From: Metallyticus violacea
Taxonomy: Eukaryota; Arthropoda; Insecta; Mantodea; Metallyticidae
NCBI GenBank assembly: GCA_030762175.1
Contig: CM060840.1
Location: forward strand, 39,872,501 to 39,936,500
DNA length: 64,000 bases
Direction: 5' to 3'
Both the position numbers and the translations under genes were made by a program. Numbering within the stretch: position 1 is the stretch's first letter; each line of letters opens with the position of its first letter. The notes below the pieces were generated by a model that was not told where the DNA came from, did no database searches, and was given only the letters and a program-made list of their open reading frames with translations. Positions 47,990-57,546 of the stretch are shown here, one piece after another.

Positions 47990-48630
47990 TAATGGCAGAA
48001 ACCTATGGACTGTGCTACATACTGTTAATGAAAGCCTTAAGGAACCACAAGGTACAGAAGAAACATATATCTCAATTCCTGCAAAAATGCCCTGAAATAG
48101 CACAGCTAAAATTCATCTGGATAACAAGGAGAGAATTTAAACTAAAAAGAGGTGTAAAACAGGGAAATCTAATATCTCCAAAAATGTTTGTATTTCTTTT
48201 GGAAGATATGTTTAGAAAAATTGAAAATAAGTTATGGTATAAACATAAATGGAAAAAAAAAAAAAATAACTTTAAATCTCATATTCATTGCTCACTCAAG
48301 CAAACCTAAATCTCCACTTGAAGAATTAATTATCATAGAAATAAACCAGCACTACAAATGAATCAATGGAAGATTAAACTAATTACCAAAGACTTGGAGA
48401 AAGGTGTAACAATTAATAACATGAAACTAGAATATGTAAAGAAAATAACTATATCCCTCAACAGCATATCAGCTAAATCACTGCAGAGCAGTAGCATGGG
48501 CAACATTTTAGAAGCTGAAATTCACTTGGAGAATCCAGCATCAGTAATCACAGATGAAAACATTGCTGGAATAGAAGCCATCATAAAGAAGAATTCACAA
48601 GTGACTTGAAAGAGAGATCCTGCAGTGGAA
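47990..48630 (+). pseudogene. Non-LTR reverse transcriptase fragment
   Basis: The plus strand reads FKLKRGVKQGNLISPKMFVFLLEDMFRKIE, close to the LINE RT motif 'RGVRQGDxISPKLFxxxLExIFRxL'. DLEKGVTINNMKLEYVKK follows further on, fitting the region just after the catalytic box. The (F/Y)ADD catalytic box itself falls in a frameshifted or deleted stretch near 48290. RTE-like is my best guess for the clade. Confidence 0.65.
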
Positions 48631-49767
48631 TTTAAATGAGTGGATTGGTAATTAATATGTAAGAAATGGAAGGAAGATGATAGAAGGTTTATAATTAATG
48701 ATTATTATAACTGATTGTGGATTCTCAGGGGTTATGCTGATTTTCTTCTTCTCCTCTCCGATAATTTTTCTGCTGACTTACAATTGCGCCAACTAGCTCT
48801 TACTTCTGAACTGTAATTTTTGTGATCCGGAATGGCATGAGCTTACCAGGAAATTCACAGAATGATTAAATTTGTGATATTGTGAAATGAAAGATAATTT
48901 ATTAACAAAATCTGTTCCACTTAAAAAGGCACCATTACTACTTGGAGAATCAAACTGTCACATGTGCCACTTTTGCACTAACCATGGCGATTATATAGTC
49001 ATGCTCTGATGCACTTTGATAACTCCAAAACTTCCTACTGTTCACTTAATAAAACTGATAATGATGCAATTATTGATGCAATACTAAATTTACAAGACTG
49101 CTCAAACTATGACATTCAACTGGTTCCGTAAACAATGGCTACTTTGAACTGAGTTGAGAAGCTGCCTCCGACCAAGAACTGCAAAAACTGGTGAAAGACT
49201 GGTCCCCAAAATAGTAAGCTTAAGTAAGTGTAGGGGTCGATCAGTCTGTCTGACACTCCCTTTATTCTTATTAAAATATTACATTAGAAAGATCTCGAAC
49301 ATTTTTTTCGCATCTAAGAATTTCTATTGGTTCTCTGGACTACATGATTTTCATCACATACATATCAACTGACACCATTACCTATTTCCTTTCAAGAGGT
49401 TATCGGTCTGCCTCTTCACCCCCCCGTAGCTGTTACATGTTTTATTACACTTACCCTTACTTACAAAAGTATAATTCTTTAACAGTATACGAAATAAACA
49501 TATTTTTCAAGGATCCTGCTTTAGAATTCAAGTAATAGCTGTTCATTTGCATCATATACAAGAATACTGTTGCAAACAGGCTTCCCTGCTCAAATTTTTA
49601 GGCCAATTTTTATGGCTAGGGTGGATTTCTGCACTCTGGTATGAGTAAATAACATATCATATACAATACTTCAACACATGCACAAAAAATAAAACAGACA
49701 CTGCAATCATAATTAAAATATAAAAATTACATAAAAATTAATTAGTATATTGATTATAATTTATATG
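48631..49767. other. Unassigned sequence
   Basis: No recognisable feature. Short frames at 49154-49535 have no family signature. Confidence 0.5.
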
Positions 49768-50400
49768 GGGGGTGGCAATAAATAAATTCCCTCTCAATCC
49801 TGCACAAATATCTGTGTGAGGAAACTTTGTTGCCATTAGGTACCCCATAACCTCACAAAAGAACAAAAGAGAGCAATATGGAATGGTGACAAATCTGGAT
49901 TTACCAACAGGACCTTGGTCTTCCCAAATGATGACCTCTTGTGAAGCAATGTTGAAATATACTGGAAGATGGTTAGTTGCCAGTTTCCTCTCGGCAAATG
50001 GCCATATTGCAACTCTTCCACTTCAAGAACAAAATACACTGAATCACTGCCAAATGGTACAACACAGTGTGTCTCCTCAGGGTCTTCAGAGCACTAACAT
50101 AAAGAATACTGAAGTCTGGGTTATGAGGACTGCTGCTTCATCATGACAATGCCTTGGGGCACAATGCTTTGAAAAAATGGAATTTCTGCAAGATCAGGAG
50201 TGACACTGATCACTAACCATGCAATTCAGCTCTTTTGGACTTTTCCCCTATTTCCATCTGTGAAGTAAAAACTAAGGGGTTGCAGTAGTTTTGTTAGTCT
50301 GGAAGAAGCTATTATGTCCTATAAAGAGGAGGCTGATGTCATCCCTAAAGAAACATGGTATGGCTACTTCCTTGATAGTTCCAGAGGATCCAGCTTTGTA
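49768..50400 (+). pseudogene. Mariner-like transposase fragment (copy 4)
   Basis: Plus-strand frames show HDNALGHNALKKWNF (second catalytic Asp motif 'HDNAxxHTALxxxxFL') and then remnants of 'HPPYSPDLAPxDFxLFPxxK' (LDFSPISICEVK). The first catalytic region and the N-terminus are not clear. It is more diverged from copies 1-3 and may be another mariner subfamily. Confidence 0.5.
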
Positions 50401-51502
50401 ATGAGAATAGTTATTAGAAAAAAAAAGATGCAGAGTTGATTAGTTATGGCCTACTCAGTAAAATCCTGAAAATTAAATAGCTACCTAATTAAAATTTAAA
50501 TTGGAACATGCATAGTGAAGCTAATCATATAATTGATATTATTGTATGATTCAATTGAACTAGTTGAACTATACAGAAAGAATATACACGCAGATAATCA
50601 CATCAAAGTTGACAGATTTAACCCAACAGCGCAGAAACACAAACAAACAGTTATCAACAGTTTAACACACCAGCTAGTTAACCTACAAATTAGCAAAGAA
50701 GAATATTTTAATGAATATAAACAAATAGAAGAAACAGTGGTTAAAAATGATTTTAAAAAAGAACTAGTACACAAAAAGGTACAGAAATTCAAGAGACAAA
50801 ACGTATCAAAGAAACCACAACACTTTCAGCAAGAAAAGATAAGCTAATTTTTAAAAAAAGTTCACATATCATCCATGGGCTACAAAAAAATTTCAGAATA
50901 TTTTTAAAGATTTTAATATCAGGTTGGCACCAATTAATAAATTTAATGTTAAAAACTTACTGATAGACAAAGTTAATGACAGAATTCCACAAGAGAAAAA
51001 AGCAGGTGTTTACAAAATAAATTGTGCACAATGTTAAAAAAACTACTTTGGAAAAACAAAGAGAAACATAGGTACACGGTTAAAGGAACATTTAAGGAAC
51101 ATAAAGTACAAGCAAATAGAGAAATCAGCAGTAGCATATCATTTTTGGACACAAAATCACAACATAATAAAGCAAAATTATTAAAATCAGTACAAGGACC
51201 TACAGAGCTAGCAACCTGGGAGAAAATCTACAAATACAAAGACAGTCTAATGAACATCGACACTGCCGGAGATGAAAATGTAAACTACAGGAAAAGGAAA
51301 GAGAAATAACGTTACTTAAAGAAGCATACGAAAATACAGAATTGGACACATTGGAGAAGATTTACATTCATAAATATACGGGATCATCTTATGAATTTCG
51401 ACATTACAGGAGAATGTAATACAAATTTCCAGTTTAAAAAGGAAAAAACACCACCAGGATGGAGCCACAGGTTCTCATAGATGTTAGTTTCTCGTACCAG
51501 TT

Positions 51503-51556
51503 GTCAAGTTGGTTGAAGATGGAGAGGATGTCTCTTCGAAACCGGTCCCACCGTAT
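51503..51556 (+). ncRNA. Hammerhead-like motif 1 of PLE-C
   Basis: TTGAAGA at 51513-51519 (U for C at position 3), stem II GGAGAG/CTCTTC with a 5-nt loop (6 pairs, one GU) preceded by one unpaired T, GAAA at 51538-51541, palindromic stem III CCGG, TC, then CCA, which can pair with TGG upstream of the core. Good overall geometry. The short palindromic stem III suggests action as a dimer, as described for minimal hammerheads. Confidence 0.6.
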
Positions 51557-51767
51557 TTAAAAGTATGTGAAGCTTAAGAGTGTGTTAGACGACAGATTAG
51601 ATGCAATTTACATTTAACAAGCTTCACTGTGCAAGTTCCAACAGAATGTTTTAAAAATGTCTTATTTTTCGAAAGTTCTTAAATGAATAAACTATAAGTT
51701 TATCACAGTGCCACCAGAGAAGAATACACATTCCCACAGCTCAATGAATGATCCAACAGTTGGATTT

Positions 51768-51818
51768 TAGCCTGGCTGAAGATTAGAACTAAATGTTCTC
51801 AAAACTGGTTCCATACAT
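51768..51818 (+). ncRNA. Hammerhead-like motif 2 of PLE-C
   Basis: CTGAAGA at 51776-51782, stem II AGAAC/GTTCT perfect with loop TAAAT, then CAAAAC where GAAAC is expected (the G12 equivalent is changed), CTGG and TT, then CCA pairing with TGG upstream. The changed core G predicts loss of activity. Confidence 0.5.
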
Positions 51819-52149
51819 TATGACAAGTAAGTGAATCATTAAGAGTGTGTAGTTCAACTGAATCATATAATGATATCAATTAAATAGCTGCCTATTTAAC
51901 TGAGAGATGATTTTGGTATTTTTAACACACAAATCTTTCCATAATAACTGCATCCTATGATAATCTTAATTCCTTTAGACGGAGTTATTCTGTTTTCACA
52001 GTAATATTTTTTAAAAATAGTTTTACCTCTTGGGCAGTAGTAAATCATGAAGGGTTTGTTAAGACATATGATCCATCTACAGTGTAAACAAATTTCCATC
52101 TTTCTCTCCAGGTGATTTACAAACAGCTTCCTACTACTCAATTAAAAAT

Positions 52150-53400
52150 TAATGTAGGAATCCACACAGTGAAACTATAATACATCTTGTTGAATTAAAA
52201 GTAAAACCATTAAATTCATGTCGACACTTTAAAACTCTCTTGACGTTTCAAATTAAAACTTTTTTATTAAAAATTAAGTTGGGACTAGTTTCGTGAGTCA
52301 TTTGCTCAAATTGTCAACCAAATGACGACTAACGGATCTCTTCAAGTAGGATGTATACTTGGCTGTGTGTGCTCTGTTCTGTTGATGAACCTGTACAATA
52401 TGTTGTCTGCTTCTGGTATATCAAAATTCATAAGTCCATGTTCATATTTTTGTATATAAATCTTTTCCCATATACTAAGTTCTTTTGGGTGCTGAACTGC
52501 TCTTAGCATTTTTATTTCTATTTCGTGATTTTTATTCGAAAAATGTGCCGATACTGCTGATTTTTCTATTTGTTTCTATCTGATGTTTCTCCAGTGCTCT
52601 TTCAATCTGATACCCAGGCTTCTTTTGGTCTTCCCTATATATACTTTATCACACTCCTTACAGTTGATCCTATATATGCCTGAACTATCTTCTTTTGATC
52701 TGGGTTCAATTTTGTTTAGATTTAGTAATTTGCCTACACTGTATCTATTTATGGGTGCCAAAGCTATGTTGTATTGTTTGAATATTTTTTGAAATTTGTA
52801 ATTGATGTAAGGGTGGTATGTGAACTTTTGATAAGTTTTTTCTTTACATAAATTACTAAGTGTAGTGATTTGCTTGATTTTCTTTTTTCCTTTGAATCTT
52901 TTTATTTTTTGATCTATCATTTGTTTGCTAAACCCATTAACTTTTTCTGTGTGTATTACATGTAAGTATTCATTCTCATATTCTTCTTTTTTAAGTGGTA
53001 CATTAATCAATCTATAAATCATACTATTGAATGCTGCTTCTTTGTGAGGTCTACGGGTTGAAACTTTTAGCTTTTATGTAATTATCGGTGTGTGTATCTT
53101 TTCTGCATAAGCCAAATTCTAATTTATTATTATTTTTTTATTATCTTCAAATCCAAGAATGGTAAAGTATTATTAATTTCAATTTCCATAGTAAATTTAT
53201 TGTTGTTACTTGCAAATTTAAAAGTTTGAGAGCATCTTCTATGTATCTGGTTTGCACGATGGTAAAAACATCAACATTGAATATATATATATATATGGGT
53301 ACTAATAATGATCTTAGCAGTTTTGCACCCTTTAAACAATAATCATCATCTCTCAGTGTAACATTTCTGAATTTTACCGTCATACAAAAAAATTATGTTT
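52150..53400 (-). mobile_element. Penelope-like element PLE-D, decayed
   Basis: Minus strand, 5' to 3': IFNVDVFTIVQTRYIEDALK near 53280, which aligns with the RT catalytic box 'YVDDVFxI' but lacks one Asp. Then come NNTLPFLDLKI, KLEFGLCRKDTHTDNYIKAK, an open frame 53022-52576 with IYRLINVPLKKEEYENEY, IYRINCKECDKVYIGKTKRS (Cys pair plus GIY-YIG) and LKEHWRNIR. The element is about 1.2 kb of the expected 2.5-3 kb and lacks the N-terminal half of the RT. A short AT run (53280-53300) lies inside. The 3' region has a hammerhead-like motif and a diverged terminal motif TTTCACTGTGTGGATTCCTA. Confidence 0.85.
52276..52325 (-). ncRNA. Hammerhead-like motif in PLE-D
   Basis: Minus strand: TTGACAA (degenerate CUGANGA) at 52317-52311, stem II TGAG/CTCA, GAAA at 52292-52289, palindromic CTAG, TC, then CCAA, which pairs with TTGG just upstream of the core. 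The overall layout matches the other PLE copies, but the core is mutated. Confidence 0.5.
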
Positions 53401-54224
53401 TGGAGCTGGTGAGCAGAGCTTAGTTTTATAATGACCTCTAAAAATTGTATATTGTTTTCTACACTTTACAGCAGAATTACCATATATTTTTTACCCAATA
53501 ATCAAAATGTAGAATGGGGAGAAAGAAGAATATGATAAAGAGAAAGAGAATATCATGAAGAGATGTAAGCGCAGTTCTGCAAAATTACTAAATAAAATAT
53601 CCCATTATTCAAGAGCTAATTTCACTACACATATAGCATTTCAAGTTTGTATCTTTTCTGCATTCATTTTTTTGGCAATATTTTGGCTCCAAAGAACAGC
53701 TTAATATAACATGAAATAATAATAATAAAAATGAAGAAATTATCAACCTATTTAGTATTATAGTTTTTGCATCACTATTAATTATTATTTGGTGGAAAGC
53801 TTATCACTATTTTTTGAAGATTTTCCAGCAGTGAAAAAGCATAAACTTGAAACCTGTAATTTGGTCCGAATTATACTGCGGAATTTGATTTAGCATTAAA
53901 TTTTTCAGACATACGACATTATAGCAAAAGCAAATAGGCATTTAATGAAGGCTCTCTAGTAACATTTGCTATTGACTATTTGATTCAAGATCTTTGGTTT
54001 TTTCATTGTCAAAATGAATCCATGTTTCATCATCTTTCACAATGGCTTTCAAAAACTGTTCTAATTGGCAGGAAAGTGGATTGTACCAGACATCTTTACT
54101 TATCTGTAACCAAGCTTCATATGATGAGCTAGCCTTGACACTGACAGTGGTAGTGGAAGGGAGGGAAGTCAATTATGCTCTGGGACGCCCAGGGTCATCT
54201 GGTGGCTCCATTAGAGGTTGAAAA
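53401..54224. other. Unassigned sequence
   Basis: No clear feature. The short minus frame at 53969-54172 ends in DETWIHFDNEKTKDLESNSQ, which resembles the first catalytic motif of mariner transposases (DETW-H-) and could be a mariner or SETMAR-type shred. Confidence 0.35.
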
Positions 54225-54670
54225 AAAATAGTCTTTGTATATTTTTACTACAATCCGAACAGTTGATCTGGTACAACATGCCTGGTTTCTTTTCTGGGGA
54301 AATTCTGTCTACAGATTTTATGTTACAAGCTTCTTTATACTGTATTTGTACTTTGGAGGTGATGTTAAACTCATTGAAAAAAGTTTTAAATGTTTCAAAA
54401 GACCAAGGGGATATGAGAAGTTTTTTAACTTCATTTTCTTTTTTTCTAATGATAGTGTAGTAACTTTCTTTATTGGTTCCTGCTTTTTGAACCTCTCTAT
54501 CTTTATATCTACCAGTTCTTTACTAAAGCCCATATATTCTGCAATTTCAAGTATAGTGTATATTATTTATTGTATTCTGTTTTGTTTAATGGAATATTTA
54601 TCAGTTTGTACATTAAGTTTTGATTATTGCATTTCAAATTCTAACTTGTCTTTGTTCCTGTGACCTTTAA
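54225..54670 (-). pseudogene. Penelope-like element fragment (PLE-E)
   Basis: Minus-strand pieces: LMYKLINIPLNKTEYN, EIAEYMGFSKELVDIKIERFKK and KKVTTLS, corresponding to the linker upstream of the PLE endonuclease in PLE-D (GFSKQMIDQKIKRFK, ITTLS). The frame shifts more than once and the endonuclease is absent. Confidence 0.7.
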
Positions 54671-56290
54671 GTTCATAAATGTGGGGCACCCTAGAACAAC
54701 ATAGTTTACTCACAAGAAGATATTTGTATAGGATTTCAGACACCTGAGGCAAATGAATATTTAAGAGACTCATCTATTTCACTGTAAATTTTTCACTTTG
54801 GTTTCCACATGAGTGTTTGCTACTCTGCTCCTCGGTTTTCAAGGTTTTTCTTCTGCAAACCAGTTACGGACTTTGTAAGTGAAAAAACAAGGTTTGAGAA
54901 GGCTCGATGTAACTTTTCCAGGCATTCTTGTCGGCTCAGGCTGCACATATAATTGTAAAAAATCATTCCACAAAAGTGCTCTAAGTCACCAATATTGTAG
55001 TATACCAGGCAGTAAGTGCAACACTATAATTAACATTTTATTGCATTGCAACAATGGATGCCATGTGCTAACTTTTGCTATGATTACTAATCAAGACACT
55101 CTTTACAGTGTTGCCAATGGGAAATTTGTATCTGTTATAGTATCTTCAAATAGAGCATATTAAATACTGAACTTTGTATCAAGTATTACCCACAGTCATA
55201 GTGTAAAAAATACAAGGGGTAATAAGCGCACTTTATGGCCACTTTGTAATACAACTCAGCAGATGAGCATACCTGGCCAAATCCAAATTATACTATGCCT
55301 GCAAAGCAGAAAAGTAAAGGATTTAAGTACATTATCGATTGATGGGGTTATGTTATGACAACTCTGGATTGCTCTTTGCCATTTAAAAATGAAGTGCTGT
55401 GGGTAGCAAACCTGGGCTGGCATAAGCTACTGCTAAATTAAAGATTATGTTTGTATTACAGTTTAGTTGCAATGACTGCAACATTTCTTGATCAAGAATT
55501 GTTGCAGGGTTTTCTCCTGCACCTATGTATATGAATGTAGAATCTCATGTTTCCATACCAAGAAGGTTAGCTCTAAAGCTGTTTTGGAAATATTTTAACC
55601 CCAAGCTCCAAGTAAGCTCATTTTCTAGTTTCATCAAACTACAGACTGCAAGCCATATGATTAATGAATTTCAAAAAACACTAACTTATATGAAGTTACC
55701 TCACCTCAGTGACAACTGTCTCAACATTTCAGATACAGATGCTGATTCTGCCTTGTTCCTGACCTCTTGCTGCCTCTTCTTATCCTTCTGCTTGCTGTTG
55801 TTGCAGTATGTGTTTACAGTCTACTAACAAGACAAAAATAAAGGATTGGACAAATTATATAATTTATTTGGAAAACAACTAATACATCATATTTAAAAGT
55901 AAAACACAATTAAACAGTCAACATTCGAAATATGAGAGGCCTGCTGGAACATTTTAGTTAATCCCGCTTAAAAAGAAACAATAAATATACAAAAAAGAAA
56001 ATATATAGAAAAGAAAATATTTTAGCTTTTCAAAGCATTTGTTATTGTCACTTTGACATCCGTTCATTTCTTCACTGTCACAAATTACTTAGTAAATGTA
56101 GAGTAGTTTTTTACTCCATTGATCACACAATTTGATATGGAATATGTCATTTACACATAAATCAAATATATAATAAAACTGCTATGTGCATAATTACTTA
56201 TTAAGATATACAATATGCTAACATGGCAATATATACAGTTCTGCATAATTAATATTTACAATTTAGAATTGATGTAATTAATAATAAAAT
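54671..56290. other. Unassigned sequence
   Basis: No recognisable feature. The 100-codon plus frame at 55525-55827 has a hydrophobic C-terminus but no family signature, and I do not call it a gene. Confidence 0.45.
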
Positions 56291-56660
56291 TAAGCATTAC
56301 AAACAGATTGAAGAAATTTTTATACAGAGCAGAACCAATTGGCCCAAAAAGCTGCCGTTGCATTTTCACAGACTTTCATTTTCTAACCAATAAATTATAT
56401 TAGAACCAACTTCATCCTGAAGAACTGGTAGTGTTTGTTAGTACAGTATACTGTGAGACAGCAGCTTAATCATGTCTTCTACTTTGATTATACAAATCCA
56501 TTGTTCAAACCGTTGTCTTAATGGTCATTCTTCCTTCCACAACATCAAGTTCAGCTTTAGTGCCATACTTATCTAATGATTGCTTCACAAGAGGACAATG
56601 TTCTCTTAAATAAGGTTATTTATAACTAGGAAATAATACTGCAAACAAACTTTCCTCTAG

Positions 56661-56902
56661 AATATTCTTAATTAGCTAGTGAGTCAATTTAATACTCTTA
56701 TGCTCCACTTACAATTGAATTATACAGAACATGTTTCACAGGCTTTTGCCAGCATCATTAGCTGTGAGTAGATGCTGGATTCGTTGTTGGTTGGATGGTT
56801 CAATGGGAAGTGGGGCACAAGAGTATTAAATTGACTCACTAGCTAATTAAAAATATATTAGTCGCTTTACTGTATTAGTTCCAACACAAAATAAATTTTA
56901 AT
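56661..56902 (-). mobile_element. Short hairpin PLE-derived insertion (mini-PLE J) inside the KRR1 pseudogene
   Basis: A 242-bp unit flanked, on the minus strand, by CTAAAGGAAA and CTAGAGGAAA (9 of 10 identical). This duplicates the codons for Leu-(Lys/Glu)-Glu of KRR1. Its arms at about 56675-56712 and 56806-56846 are inverted copies differing at about 2 of 38 positions. Between them lies a hammerhead-like core. The outer end carries the PLE terminal motif TTGGAACTAATACAGTAAAG. No coding capacity. Confidence 0.8.
56715..56775 (-). ncRNA. Hammerhead-like motif in mini-PLE J
   Basis: Minus strand: CTAATGA (one change from CUGANGA) at 56762-56756, stem II GC-GGC / GCC-GT with one internal mismatch and loop AAAA, then GAAA at 56737-56734, palindromic CATG, TT, then CTGTAT. 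CACAGC upstream offers limited stem I pairing with CTGT downstream. Confidence 0.5.
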
Positions 56903-56955
56903 TTTTTCCTTTAGAAGTTTAAGTGGATTATATTCTGCTTTAAATTCTAGAAATT

Positions 56956-57546
56956 TAAAGTATTGACAATTACATTTTAAGGTATAGGAGTTGCTTTTTC
57001 CGAGTCCAAGCCTACCATTTTATTTTTGGCATTTTTCTTTGTTCACTAATGAAGTCTATTTCATCTGCTACAATTTCACAACCAACCACATGATCGTATA
57101 ATCTCATCCATTCCCCTGGACAGATATTTTTTTCCCCTCTCCAAAAGGTTGACACTCAACAGCAGTTGTTAATTATGCAGTCATTGACAAATGTATAGCA
57201 TTATGTACTGAAAGTAAGATTTGTATTTCAAAATTTCATTTTTAAAAGTTCATGTGAAAAATACTCTTCCTGCATGGAAAAAGTGTTTGTACAGTATGTG
57301 TTCCCAAAACTATAATAGTATTTTCCAGATACACAGCAAATTTTATATGGCACTGGCTTAGTCCCATAGAGGCCAAATACATGTTTTTACAGTATATTGA
57401 CTTGTGATGTTCATAAATATCTTAAAATCTTAAAGACTACAGCAGCTATTGGACAATCAGAGTTTGTCTTATATTCAGGTACAGACAGTATATATTACAT
57501 ATGACATAGCAAATTCCACTTACTTTTACAAAGAGCATTAATAGAT
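56956..57546. other. Unassigned sequence upstream of the KRR1 pseudogene
   Basis: A 47-codon minus-strand open stretch without an ATG (57163-57020) has a coding-like composition, but I do not recognise it. No other feature is seen. Confidence 0.4.

Larger units (their letters stand above)
50488..51877 (+). mobile_element. Penelope-like element PLE-C with flanking direct repeat
   Basis: The unit is bracketed by AATTAAATAGCTACCTA (50471-50487) and AATTAAATAGCTGCCTA (51878-51894), 16 of 17 identical. It starts with an inverted piece of the PLE terminus (TTGGAACATGCATAGTGAAG) joined to a 5'-truncated coding region: YRKNIHADNHIKVDRFNP, NSLTHQLVNLQISKEEYFNEY, then after frameshifts the endonuclease-linked KNYFGKTKRNIGTRLKEHLR and KSAVAYHFW. 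So the GIY-YIG motif is degenerate (YFGKT). The RT palm is missing. Downstream lie two hammerhead-like motifs 264 bp apart, followed each time by the common terminal segment. Confidence 0.8.
56300..56955 (-). pseudogene. KRR1: KRR1 (dribble) pseudogene, interrupted by a mini-PLE
   Basis: Minus-strand pieces follow the N-terminal and KH region of KRR1, a small-subunit processome protein. In order they are FKAEYNPLKLLKE (56.92 kb), the 240-bp insertion, then ILEESLFAVLFPSYK, YLREHCPLVKQSLDKYG, AELDVVEGRMTIKTT, IIKVEDMIKLLSHSILY, VLQDEVGSNII and KMQRQLFGPIGSALYK. Family counterparts include 'GLLEESSFATLFPKYREKYL', 'AELDLIEGSMTVKT' and 'RRQRLIGPxGSTLKA'. The last is the GxxG-like loop region of the second KH fold. 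There are several stops and frameshifts, and no C-terminal half was found. No intron is evident between the blocks, which fits a retrocopy, but neither a poly-A tail nor the coding start was found. Confidence 0.8.

Noticed and set aside
54235..54663. 142-codon plus-strand frame, among the longest in the window
   Set aside because: It is the antisense shadow of the PLE-E linker fragment on the minus strand.
55525..55827. 100-codon plus-strand frame with hydrophobic C-terminus
   Set aside because: No recognisable domain, and nearby sequence gives no splice or promoter evidence.
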